A DNA stretch of 64,000 bases from Clostridiales bacterium (GTDB taxonomy: Bacteria; Bacillota; Clostridia; Lachnospirales; Lachnospiraceae). Position 1 is the stretch's first letter. The number at the start of each line of letters is the position of its first letter. The notes under the pieces are model-generated. The model was not told the DNA's origin, made no database searches, and saw only the letters and a list, made by a program, of their open reading frames with translations. The translations under genes and the position numbers were made by a program. The DNA lies in assembly GCA_021202925.1 (NCBI GenBank), contig JAJQCD010000001.1:1-64000 (forward strand), in the 5' to 3' direction. Positions 56,697-64,000 of this stretch are shown here, one piece after another.

Positions 56697-57995
56697 ATGA
56701 ATGCAGAACTGATCAGCCTGATTGGTATTTTGCTGGCTTTGGTGGTTGTGGTGGTGGGATCGATGAGAAGCATCAGCCTCATCATCCTGGCAAGTGTGGC
56801 GGCCTTTCTTGTGGCGGCGACTGGCGGTGTGGGACTGCTGGACGGTTACACGACATATCTTGGCGGTGTGGCCGGTTCGATTACCAGTATGTTTCCCCTG
56901 TTTCTGGGAGGACAGCTGTTGGGATGCTTTCTGGAGCAGAGCGGCCTGACGGAGTCCATCGCCAATGCCATTATCAAAAAATTTGGCGCCAGAGCGATTG
57001 TTGTGGCGGTGTTTACCGTATCCTGGATTCTGGTATTTTGCGGCATCAATGTGTTTGTCATTATTTTTACGGTTTACCCGATTGCATGCGCGTTTTTTAA
57101 GGTGGGTGATATTCCGCGGAATCTGATTCCGGCCTGTGTGCTGGGAGCCTGCGTATCGGAACAGGTTCTTCCGGGAGTGACTACCACGGCCAATGTCCTG
57201 ACAACGGAGGCGTTTGGCGTTCCCGCGGCGGCGGGGCCGGTGACCGGTATTTTCCTGTCGGCATTTCTGTTTGTGGCGAATGCCGGATACCTTTACGTTC
57301 AGGGGGAGAAAGCCAGAAAACGGGGCGAACATTTTGTGCCGCTTCCCGGTGAGGCGTTTGAGGTTGACCTTGATAAAAAGGGACTTCCTCATCCTCTGCT
57401 GGTGATTTTTCCACTGGGAGTGGTGCTGGTTGCGCTGAATCTGTTCCAGATTCCCGCCTACGCGTCTCTCTATCTGGGGGCTGTTGTCGCCATGGTCCTT
57501 TTCTTCCGGCGTCTGGGTGGTCTGGACGGGGTGACTCAGACGCTCAACAAAGCGGCGAAGAACTCAATGTCTGTTATGTCGACCTGTGCGATTATCGGTT
57601 TCAGCAGCATCGTTACGGCGGTGCCGGGATACAATCTGCTCCTTAGTGGGTTGGAAAAGATTTCCGGGGGTAATCCCTATATTTTCGCGTTTATCTGTGT
57701 GGCGGTCATTGCAGCAGTTTCCGGCTCTGCCACAGGCGGTGTCAAGTTTGTGCTCCAAAGCTTCAGTGATCGGCTTCTGGCGATGGGGGGAAATCCTGCC
57801 TCTCTCTGCCGGGTGATCTGCGCGTCGTCTCTGACCTTTGATTCCCTGCCTCACAACAGCGCGGTGGTTCTGACGCTGAACGCGTGCAATGTTTCCCACA
57901 AAGAGGGGTATCGGCATGTGGCTGTGACAACTGTATTGAATACGACGATTGCAACGGCAATTGCCATTCTCTTTGCGATGATTGGCATTCGCTGA
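56697..57995 (+). CDS. GntP-type permease
   Basis: 432 residues with about 12 membrane segments. The motifs SATGGVKFVLQSFSDRLLAMG and LTFDSLPHNSAVVLTLNACN match the C-terminal half of GntP/gluconate-type proton symporters. In this operon it probably imports the substrate of the three amidohydrolase-family proteins downstream. AAGGAGAG precedes the ATG. Expression is gated by the T-box, so the imported compound likely yields, or substitutes for, the sensed amino acid (inference). Confidence 0.82.
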   Translation: MNAELISLIGILLALVVVVVGSMRSISLIILASVAAFLVAATGGVGLLDGYTTYLGGVAGSITSMFPLFLGGQLLGCFLEQSGLTESIANAIIKKFGARAIVVAVFTVSWILVFCGINVFVIIFTVYPIACAFFKVGDIPRNLIPACVLGACVSEQVLPGVTTTANVLTTEAFGVPAAAGPVTGIFLSAFLFVANAGYLYVQGEKARKRGEHFVPLPGEAFEVDLDKKGLPHPLLVIFPLGVVLVALNLFQIPAYASLYLGAVVAMVLFFRRLGGLDGVTQTLNKAAKNSMSVMSTCAIIGFSSIVTAVPGYNLLLSGLEKISGGNPYIFAFICVAVIAAVSGSATGGVKFVLQSFSDRLLAMGGNPASLCRVICASSLTFDSLPHNSAVVLTLNACNVSHKEGYRHVAVTTVLNTTIATAIAILFAMIGIR

Positions 57996-58079
57996 TTCAA
58001 CCGTGTTTTTACGAAACAGAAAAAGAATTCTGCAGATATAAATTTGCAGATATAAATAATTTAGGAAAGGAAGCAGAAC

Positions 58080-59405
58080 ATGGCTAGAAAAACATATCTG
58101 ATCCATGCAAGGATCATCGACGGTGTTTCTGAGCAGGCGGTGGAGGATGGTATCCTTGTGTTTCAGTCTGGTCAGACCGCCCAGAAGGGCGGCAGAGAGG
58201 ATAAAATCCTGTTTGTTGGTGACATGAAGGATTATCCGGCGTTTCCGTCGGAGGTTACCGGGGCGGACACAGTGCTGGATCTGACGGGATATACGTTGAC
58301 GCCGGGACTTTATAATGTCCATGGACATATTGGATTGACCATGCCGTATAAGTCGTATCGTTTTGATGAGATGGGAGTGGCATATCGGAGCCTTGTCATG
58401 CTGCGCCGGGCCTGTGAGGCGCTCAACTGCGGCATTACTACGGTTCGGTCGGCGGGCGGGCCGGATAATATTGATTATGCCATTCGCGATGCTGTGGACA
58501 ATGAGATGATGATGGCGTCGCGTATCGTTCCATGCGGAGCGCTCAACATTGCGGTCGGTGGGCATGCCTGGAACAATTACATTTCCACCATGTATAATGG
58601 CGCGGATCAGTTTCGGGCCGCCGCCCGGGCGGAGCTTGCCAAGGGCGCGCAGTTTATCAAAATCGGTCTGACAGGCGGAGCTGCCAGCGCCAATGAGGGC
58701 ATGGCGGATAAGCAGATGACGGACGAGGAAATTGAGGCAGTGGTGGAGGTGGCTCATAGTGCGGGCAAACGTGTGGCAGCTCATCTGGGCGGCGACAAGC
58801 CTATTCAGGAGTTTGTGAAGCTGGGTGGCGACAGTGTGGAACACGCCTATCATATGGAATGGGAGACAGCCTGTCTGATGAAGGAACGCGGGACCTTCCT
58901 GGTGCCGACGCTATCCGTGACCAATTGCCATCATTATCTGGTGGGACATGGAAGTCCCGAATTTCAGGTGCGGAAGCTGGATGAGACAGGCGAGGCGCAC
59001 AGCCAGTCCATCGGCAACGCGATCCGGGCGGGCGTTACGATCTGTGTAGGAACGGATCTGCTGCCGTCCGATCCCATTGACGGCACGAACGCGACCGTCC
59101 GGGAGATGGAGCTTCTGGTGCGGGCGGGACTGACGCCCATGCAGGCGATCAAGGCTGCGACGTCTAACAGCGCCAGACTGACGGATACCATTGGGTTTAC
59201 CGGCACGCTGGAGGCCGGGAAGGAAGGCGATTTTATTGCGGTCAAGGGCGCGCCGGATAAACAGATCAGCGATATGAGAAATCTGTCTCTGGTAGCCAAG
59301 GGCTGCCGCCTGATCTGGAGCTCGGTGCCGGGGCTGGTGCTTCGCAGATACAATACCGGCTTCCCGGGAATGGAACTGGCCGGCGGGACATATCTGAAGT
59401 GGTAA
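58080..59405 (+). CDS. Metal-dependent amidohydrolase, imidazolonepropionase/prolidase-like (COG1228)
   Basis: 441 residues. The TIM-barrel metal site is complete: HGHIG (HxH), Lys in QFIKIGLTGG, His in VAAHLGG, His in VEHAYHM and Asp in VGTDLLPSD. It lacks a signal peptide, so it is cytoplasmic. Relatives hydrolyse Xaa-Pro or N-acyl dipeptides and cyclic amides. AGGAAAGGAAG precedes the ATG. It is followed after 19 bases by a paralogue that lacks all these ligands. Confidence 0.88.
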   Translation: MARKTYLIHARIIDGVSEQAVEDGILVFQSGQTAQKGGREDKILFVGDMKDYPAFPSEVTGADTVLDLTGYTLTPGLYNVHGHIGLTMPYKSYRFDEMGVAYRSLVMLRRACEALNCGITTVRSAGGPDNIDYAIRDAVDNEMMMASRIVPCGALNIAVGGHAWNNYISTMYNGADQFRAAARAELAKGAQFIKIGLTGGAASANEGMADKQMTDEEIEAVVEVAHSAGKRVAAHLGGDKPIQEFVKLGGDSVEHAYHMEWETACLMKERGTFLVPTLSVTNCHHYLVGHGSPEFQVRKLDETGEAHSQSIGNAIRAGVTICVGTDLLPSDPIDGTNATVREMELLVRAGLTPMQAIKAATSNSARLTDTIGFTGTLEAGKEGDFIAVKGAPDKQISDMRNLSLVAKGCRLIWSSVPGLVLRRYNTGFPGMELAGGTYLKW

Positions 59406-59424
59406 GGATGGAGGGATGCAGAAT

Positions 59425-60777
59425 ATGAGCAGAACGATCTATGAAAACGCGCGGATTCTTGTCGGCGACGGACAGGTCATCGAACATGGCAGCCTTGTGA
59501 TAGAGCATACGCAAAAGGATTTTATCCCGCCTGCGAATGGGGAAACACCGGTCAAAATTGCGCCGTCTGTCACGGACAAAATTGTTTATTTGGGTGAGGC
59601 GGACGGTTACACAGAAGGTGCGGATGAAACCATCGATGTCCAGGGGAATACGCTGATGCCGGGGCTGATTGATGCGGACACGAGACTGGATACGCTTTCT
59701 TCCGGAGCCAACGATTATGTGGACAATATCGGCATCGCCTACCGGACATTGATCAGCTATCGCAGCGCGGCGGAGGCCTTGAACGTGGGCGTTACGACGC
59801 TTCGGGCGGTGGGGATGCCCAACAATATTGATATCGCCTTAAAAAATGCCATTGCCAAGACCATGTTTTTCGGACCTTCGATCCTGGCGACAGGGCCCAT
59901 CTACGCGGTGACGGCGGGCAGGGGTCATGAACGGTATGGGCTGATTGAAGCCAGCGGCACAGACGCCCTGCGGGCGCAGATGCGGATTCATCTGAGCCGT
60001 GGATTAGACGGCGTTACAATGCAGGTAAACGGCGACAGGCTGGAGACGCTGGGCGGTGAATATCAAAAGGAAATGTCAGACGCGGAGCTTTGCGCTCTGG
60101 TCAAACATGCTCACGGCGCAGAAAAACCGGTGGCGGTGAATGCGAGCGGTGACCCGTCTGTCCGCAGCGCCTTGCAGGCAGGCGCGGACTGTATCCAGCA
60201 GGGGTATCGCATCGGCGACGAGCTTTTAAAGGAAATGGCGGAAAAGGGGGTCTGTTATGTTCCCTGTCTCGTCTCTACCCTGGGGACGGAGATCGAGGAG
60301 GAGCATTTTGATGTGGTCCGGCGGGCATACAGGGCCGGTGTGCGGCTGGCAGTCGGAACCGAGCTTTTGCCGTCCGAGCCGGTTGATGGCACCGTTGCCA
60401 TAATCCGCGAGATGGAGCTTTTTGTCGAGGCGGGAATGACGCCGACTGAGGCGATCGCGGCTGCCACATGGGAGGCAGCCGACGTCGTTCGTTCCGGACG
60501 CGGGGTACTGAAGGAGGGAGGAAAGCCCGATTTCCTGGTCGTCGCCGGAAAGCCGGATCAGGATATTTCCTGCATGCGGGAGATTCTCGCGGTGGTAAAA
60601 GACGGACGCCGTGCGTTCCATCGTATCGGCGGCGCGAAGGAACGGCTGTTCCATATTCACGCTCCGCTTTATGAGGTTGCGGGCGGCACGACGTTTGACT
60701 GGACAAAAGGGGCGCTGCAGGGTGTCAGGGAGCCTGAAAATTATAACATCACCTGGAATCTTATCAAAGAGATCTGA
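59425..60777 (+). CDS. Amidohydrolase-fold pseudoenzyme, paralogue of the preceding gene
   Basis: 450 residues, aligning with the preceding protein throughout (AEALNVGVTTLRAVGMPNNI against AEALN..., and the same PxDGT...REMELxVxAGxTPxxAI segment). Every metal ligand is changed: HxH becomes DTR (H to D, H to R), the Lys position is Thr, VAAHLGG becomes VAVNASG, VEHAYH becomes IQQGYR, and GTDLLPSD becomes GTELLPSE. The frame is intact with GGAGGG before ATG 59425, so it is under coding constraint. Catalysis by the family mechanism is not possible; a regulatory or structural partner of the active paralogue is likely (inference). Confidence 0.85.
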   Translation: MSRTIYENARILVGDGQVIEHGSLVIEHTQKDFIPPANGETPVKIAPSVTDKIVYLGEADGYTEGADETIDVQGNTLMPGLIDADTRLDTLSSGANDYVDNIGIAYRTLISYRSAAEALNVGVTTLRAVGMPNNIDIALKNAIAKTMFFGPSILATGPIYAVTAGRGHERYGLIEASGTDALRAQMRIHLSRGLDGVTMQVNGDRLETLGGEYQKEMSDAELCALVKHAHGAEKPVAVNASGDPSVRSALQAGADCIQQGYRIGDELLKEMAEKGVCYVPCLVSTLGTEIEEEHFDVVRRAYRAGVRLAVGTELLPSEPVDGTVAIIREMELFVEAGMTPTEAIAAATWEAADVVRSGRGVLKEGGKPDFLVVAGKPDQDISCMREILAVVKDGRRAFHRIGGAKERLFHIHAPLYEVAGGTTFDWTKGALQGVREPENYNITWNLIKEI

Positions 60778-60801
60778 TGATACCATAGAAAAGAGGTTGC
60801 C

Positions 60802-62181
60802 ATGAAAGCGGATCTTCTGATTAAAAATGGAATGGTTTGGGACAATGGTGTCTTCACCCGGATGGACATCGCGGCAGCGGACGGAAAGATCGCTTTCTAC
60901 GCTGCCGCGGGTACTCAGGAAGACGAAGATTTTGCGGAAGTGATCGACGCCAGAGGAGAGTATGTCCTGCCGGGCATGATTGATTTTCACTGTCATATCC
61001 GGGAACCGGGCGTGGAGGAAAAAGAGGACTACACGAGCGGCACAAAAGCGGCGGCTCATGGAGGCGTCACGATGGTATGCGTCATGCCGAACAATCTGCA
61101 GCGGGGCATTGCTTCGCCGGAGGATTTCCAGGCGGCCATCGACTGTGGAAGCCGCGGGGCAGTCATTGATTACGTCCCGATTCCAAGCCCGCTGGCCTTT
61201 CGCCAGGGCAGTATCCCGAGGCTTTCGGAGATGGGCGCTTCTTATTTTAAAATCATGGAGATGAAATCGACAAAGGTTCCTCTGGAAGAGAACTTCCGCT
61301 GCGGCGATACTTATGTTCTGGATCAGTGCTTTGCCGAGGTGGCGAAAAGTGGAAAATATCTCTCCATTCATCCGATGGATATGGACTGGTATCTGGGCAA
61401 TGTAGCCGCCATCCAGTCGGAAGAGACGCCAAAGGATCTTGACCACGTGCTCTGCAGGCTTTACGGAGATGAGGAGATGTCGGCCGGAGCCTGGCAGCTG
61501 GCTTATTACTTCCGCAAAAATCACTGCAAATGGTTGGCTTTGCATACCTGGCATCCGGGATACATTGATCTGATCCGTCTCCTGAAGCGGGAGGGGCGGA
61601 TGGATATTTTGTCCAGCTGTGAGATTCTGCCTTCCAGTATCCGGAATTTTGACGTGCTCTATGATCGGGCGGATCAGACGACGATTCCTCTCGGACACGC
61701 AGCAAAGCCGGACTGGGATCAGGTCTGGGCCGCTGTCAATGACGGCACCATAGATATCCTGGGAAGCGACCACTCCCCGCATCTTTCCTGCCATTATCAT
61801 CCGCAGGACCCGTTTGCGTCCGCTCAGGGCGTCCCGGGCGAGGATTATTATGGAAATCTGCTCCTGGATGCCGTCAATGCCGGGAAGCTCAGCCTGGAAC
61901 GGCTCGTGGAAGTGACCAGCGTGAACGGGGCAAGGGCCTTCGGCTGGAAGGAGAAGGGCACCAATGCCATCGGTACGGATGCAGACTTTACGATCTGTGA
62001 CCTGGAAAAAGAATGGACAGTGGATGAGTCTTATCCGATTTATTCTAAGCCGGGTCTGGATCCCCTGTATGGTCAGAAACTTAAGGGACGTGTGACACAC
62101 ACGATCGTCAGAGGAAAGGTTGTCATGGAGCATGACGTGATCAGGGCAGAGCCGGGATACGGGCGATTTGTCAGACCCTGA
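60802..62181 (+). CDS. Dihydroorotase/hydantoinase-like cyclic amidohydrolase
   Basis: 459 residues. The metal site of the dihydroorotase/allantoinase/dihydropyrimidinase group is intact: DFHCHIREPG, the carboxylated-Lys region YFKIMEMK, His in LSIHPMD and LHTWH, and Asp in LGSDHSPH. It should open a cyclic amide or imide. It is not linked to other pyr genes, so pyrimidine biosynthesis is not implied. Last gene of the T-box operon; AAGAGG precedes the ATG. Confidence 0.87.
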   Translation: MKADLLIKNGMVWDNGVFTRMDIAAADGKIAFYAAAGTQEDEDFAEVIDARGEYVLPGMIDFHCHIREPGVEEKEDYTSGTKAAAHGGVTMVCVMPNNLQRGIASPEDFQAAIDCGSRGAVIDYVPIPSPLAFRQGSIPRLSEMGASYFKIMEMKSTKVPLEENFRCGDTYVLDQCFAEVAKSGKYLSIHPMDMDWYLGNVAAIQSEETPKDLDHVLCRLYGDEEMSAGAWQLAYYFRKNHCKWLALHTWHPGYIDLIRLLKREGRMDILSSCEILPSSIRNFDVLYDRADQTTIPLGHAAKPDWDQVWAAVNDGTIDILGSDHSPHLSCHYHPQDPFASAQGVPGEDYYGNLLLDAVNAGKLSLERLVEVTSVNGARAFGWKEKGTNAIGTDADFTICDLEKEWTVDESYPIYSKPGLDPLYGQKLKGRVTHTIVRGKVVMEHDVIRAEPGYGRFVRP

Positions 62182-62220
62182 ATGCCGGATTTTTTCCTGA
62201 AAGAAATTCCCAAGAAATTC

Positions 62221-62249
62221 TTGACACGTTTGGCGCCATGTTGTACAAT
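62221..62249 (+). promoter_or_regulatory. Promoter of rplM-rpsI
   Basis: TTGACA (62221-62226), a 17-base spacer and TACAAT (62244-62249). Confidence 0.82.
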
Positions 62250-62260
62250 AATTTACTGTG

Positions 62261-62310
62261 ACGTTAAGTAGAAATGCTGAAGCCAAAGCCCCGGAATAAG
62301 CATTTTACGT
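62261..62310 (+). ncRNA. L13-type ribosomal protein leader
   Basis: ACGT at 62261-62264 pairs with ACGT at 62307-62310, and AAATGCT (62272-62278) pairs with AGCATTT (62299-62305), forming a compact hairpin just upstream of rplM. Position and shape match the L13 leader of Firmicutes, thought to bind L13 for feedback control. Confidence 0.7.
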
Positions 62311-62353
62311 AAGGTTGATGATTGAAACAGGTGGTTTGACAGGAGGTTAACCA

Positions 62354-62782
62354 ATGAAGAGTTTTATGGCTAGTCCAGCGACGATTGAGAGAAAATGGTA
62401 TGTAGTTGACGCTACAGGATATACATTAGGACGTTTGGCTTCAGAAGTAGCAAAAGTATTGAGAGGCAAGAACAAGCCGATTTTCACTCCGCATATGGAT
62501 TGTGGTGATAACGTGATCGTTATCAATGCGGCGAAGGTAAAGGTGACTGGCAGGAAGCTGGATCAGAAGATCTATTATCGCCATTCCGAGTATGTTGGCG
62601 GTATGAAGGAGACAACCTTGCGCGAGATGATGGCGAAGAAGCCGGAGCGCGTGGTGGAACTGGCAGTCAAGGGGATGCTTCCGAAGGGATCTTTGGGAAA
62701 CGACATGTACAAGAAGCTTCATGTATATGCGGGTCCGGAGCATGAGCATGCGGCTCAGAAACCTGAAGCTCTGGAATTTTAA
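62354..62782 (+). CDS. rplM: 50S ribosomal protein L13
   Basis: 142 residues; [20 protein letters not shown] and the C-terminal [15 protein letters not shown] are standard. CAGGAGG precedes the ATG. First gene of the rplM-rpsI operon. Confidence 0.98.
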   Translation: MKSFMASPATIERKWYVVDATGYTLGRLASEVAKVLRGKNKPIFTPHMDCGDNVIVINAAKVKVTGRKLDQKIYYRHSEYVGGMKETTLREMMAKKPERVVELAVKGMLPKGSLGNDMYKKLHVYAGPEHEHAAQKPEALEF

Positions 62783-62810
62783 TCAAAGGTACTGAAAGGA
62801 GGAAGTAATC

Positions 62811-63200
62811 ATGGCAACGAAATATTATGGAACAGGCAGAAGAAAGAAATCCATCGCAAGAGTTTATCTTGTACCGGGTAATGGAAATATCACAATTAAC
62901 AAGAGAACGATTGATGAGTATCTCGGTCAGGAGACTTTGAAGCTCATCGTTCGTCAGCCTTTGGTTGCGACTGAGACAGCCGACAAGTTTGACGTTCTGG
63001 TAAATGTTCGCGGCGGCGGTTTCTCCGGTCAGGCAGGAGCAATTCGCCATGGTATCTCAAGAGCACTGCTTCAGGCAGATGCGGAATATCGTCCGATTCT
63101 GAAAAAGGCTGGTTATCTGACGAGAGATCCGCGTATGAAAGAGAGAAAGAAATACGGTCTCAAAGCGGCTCGTCGCGCTCCGCAGTTTTCGAAGAGATAA
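62811..63200 (+). CDS. rpsI: 30S ribosomal protein S9
   Basis: 129 residues, starting [18 protein letters not shown] and ending in the conserved SKR tail that reaches the P-site tRNA. AAAGGAGG precedes the ATG. The last bases of the gene form one arm of an inverted repeat. Confidence 0.98.
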   Translation: MATKYYGTGRRKKSIARVYLVPGNGNITINKRTIDEYLGQETLKLIVRQPLVATETADKFDVLVNVRGGGFSGQAGAIRHGISRALLQADAEYRPILKKAGYLTRDPRMKERKKYGLKAARRAPQFSKR

Positions 63201-63348
63201 GGATTACTGCGAATACAGACAGACAAGAGACTCCGAATGCTTGCATTCAGGAGTCTTTTTGTTTGGCTGTATTCATTGGAATGCAAGAAACGACCGAGAT
63301 GGAACGAAGTGGAATCGAGGTTTTCTTGCATTCGCAGTAATCCTTATC
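63196..63348. repeat. Nested inverted repeats downstream of rpsI
   Basis: Bases 63196-63214, which include part of the rpsI stop codon, and 63330-63348 are perfect 19-base inverted copies. Inside them, GAATGCAAGAAA (63279-63290) is the complement of TTTCTTGCATTC (63322-63333), and GAATGC/GCATTC (63235-63248) forms the loop of the terminator. Possibly a duplication-inversion of the rpsI tail or a short mobile element end. Confidence 0.8.
63225..63260 (+). terminator. Terminator of rplM-rpsI
   Basis: GACTCC-GAATGC pairs with GCATTC-A-GGAGTC (63229-63255) and is followed by TTTTT. Confidence 0.9.
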
Positions 63349-63383
63349 GGAGAATAATCGACTCAAAAAGAAATGGCTTAAAT

Positions 63384-63424
63384 GCCCGGGAATCCTTTAT
63401 TTTCAAGGCTTTCCGGGCTTTTTC
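63384..63424 (+). terminator. Second terminator-like hairpin
   Basis: GCCCGG(G)AA pairs with TTCCGGGC across a T-rich loop and is followed by TTTTTCTTT. No complete gene precedes it directly; it may back up the rpsI terminator or belong to lost sequence. Confidence 0.65.
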
Positions 63425-63493
63425 TTTGCTCAAAAATCGTTTGTCGGCGCTGTCCTGATTTGTCCTGATCTGATATCGTTTGTCCTAAAAAAT

Positions 63494-63556
63494 ACTGTTA
63501 ATGAGGTGGTCAAATTGAAAAAATCGAGGGAAAACTGTTAATTTAGTGGTCAAATT
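63494..63556. repeat. Two 23-base direct repeats, possible insertion-sequence end
   Basis: ACTGTTAATGAGGTGGTCAAATT (63494-63516), described here by its ends ACTGTTAAT and GTGGTCAAATT, recurs at 63534-63556 with three changes at its centre, 40 bases apart. GTCCTGAT repeats also occur at about 63450-63470. Arrays like this are found at the ends of IS21-like elements as transposase-binding sites; no transposase gene remains here. Confidence 0.5.
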
Positions 63557-63599
63557 CAGCGCCTCCAGGAGGGCCTTTCAGGGAGGATTTTTGCTTCGG

Positions 63600-63830
63600 A
63601 TTTTCAGGGCGGATGACTTGCTTTATTCCCGCGAAGCGGATACCAATACCTCTATGCTTACATCGTAAACAAGGTTCCGGTACCGGAGTACAACGTGTCA
63701 TTCATCGTCACACCGCTATAACTCAAATAGCGGGATTAGACATTCAAATATTAAAGTTGAATATCCCAAAAGATCAGAGTAGAATAGATACACTGGTCAT
63801 GGATAGATTCCAATTCGCATTCTACGGGTA
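63600..63830 (+). other. Gene debris before the terminal MATE gene
   Basis: Short coding-like stretches in different frames, such as YQYLYAYIVNKVPVPEYNV ending at a TAA near 63721 and GLDIQILKLNIPKDQSRIDT ending at TAG 63829-63831, without a common start or ribosome site. They look like remnants of one or two small genes; the families are not recognised. Confidence 0.35.
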
Positions 63831-63879
63831 GAGAGTTTACACACCGGGCTGGAATACGAAATTAAGGAAGGGATATTCT

Positions 63880-64000
63880 ATGTCAGCTGAGACAAATAAC
63901 TATCTTGAAACGGAGAGCCTGGGAAGGCTCATGCGAAAATATGCGTTTCCCTGTGTGATCTCCATGCTGGTAGCGGCACTTTACAATATTGTCGACCAGA
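63880..64000 (+). CDS. MATE-family transporter, N-terminal part (runs off the window)
   Basis: ATG 63880 follows AAGGAAGGG. The 40 visible residues include LGRLMRKYAFPCVISMLVAA and LYNIVDQ, the standard first helix of MATE exporters. This would be the third MATE gene of the window. The rest is outside. Confidence 0.75.
   Translation, partial: MSAETNNYLETESLGRLMRKYAFPCVISMLVAALYNIVDQ

Noticed and set aside
58033..58060. Tandem TGCAGATATAAAT repeat before the first amidohydrolase
   Set aside because: Two copies 14 bases apart in an AT-rich gap; too short to call a regulatory element.
60802..62181. Assignment as pyrC dihydroorotase
   Set aside because: The fold and metal site fit, but the T-box/amidohydrolase context and lack of other pyr genes make a pyrimidine role unsupported.
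60226..62286. Long open frame on the minus strand (686 codons)
   Set aside because: It is antisense to the amidohydrolase and dihydroorotase-like genes, has no domain pattern or ribosome site, and reflects codon bias of the real genes. The same applies to long minus-strand frames at 3404-4588, 11894-13303 and 15793-17268.
1..64000. CRISPR arrays, rRNA genes, prophage structural genes
   Set aside because: I saw no regularly spaced repeats, no rRNA sequence and no phage genes on reading the window.

Overview
The window looks like a chromosomal segment from a Gram-positive anaerobe of the Lachnospiraceae (Clostridia). Supporting signs are the S10-spc-alpha ribosomal operon with zinc-type S14 and L36, a KOW-domain protein between map and infA, a SCIFF ranthipeptide with its radical-SAM maturase next to tgt and yajC, class II galT, energy-coupling-factor (ECF) transporter genes after rplQ, choline-binding-type cell-wall repeats, and many TTGACA-N17-TATAAT-like promoters. 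Most of the window is moderately GC-rich; about 47.8-52.0 kb is visibly AT-rich. The species cannot be named from the sequence alone.

Layout. 0-4.6 kb: the end of an unknown gene, an OmpR-type response regulator divergent from a hybrid histidine kinase, and a CitM-type carboxylate transporter. 4.7-9.9 kb: crotonase, hisH-hisF, a frameshifted ung, uppP, and a NusG_II/Gx pair. 10-15.5 kb: galT, acetolactate synthase, an EamA permease and an ApbE lipoprotein. 15.5-18.7 kb: scfA, scfB, tgt, yajC. 18.8-21.3 kb: an rRNA-methyltransferase-like gene and a cell-wall-binding repeat protein. 21.4-37.9 kb: the ribosomal super-operon from rpsJ to rplQ, with secY, adk, map, infA and rpoA. 38.1-42.0 kb: two paralogous cell-wall-binding proteins and a MATE exporter. 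42.1-45.9 kb: ecfA1-ecfA2-ecfT-truA. 45.9-62.2 kb: accessory DNA lying between truA and rplM, which are neighbours in many related genomes. 62.2-63.2 kb: rplM-rpsI. 63.2-64 kb: inverted and direct repeats, gene debris, and the start of another MATE gene.

The accessory block has two parts. The first, about 47.7-54.2 kb, begins at a tRNA-Gln gene and is rich in decayed genes: an ATPase tail, a collapsed PIN toxin-antitoxin pair, a cellulase with its CBM2 knocked out of frame, and a MATE gene with an in-frame stop. Among them are an intact HigB/HigA-peptidase toxin-antitoxin pair and a divergent sirtuin. The second, 56.3-62.2 kb, is the most notable: a T-box leader controlling a GntP-type permease, an amidohydrolase, a paralogous amidohydrolase that has lost every metal ligand, and a dihydroorotase/hydantoinase-like enzyme. 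It reads as an amino-acid-starvation-responsive uptake and hydrolysis pathway for an unidentified amide substrate, with a probable pseudoenzyme partner. That functional reading is inference; the T-box, gene order and lost residues are seen directly.
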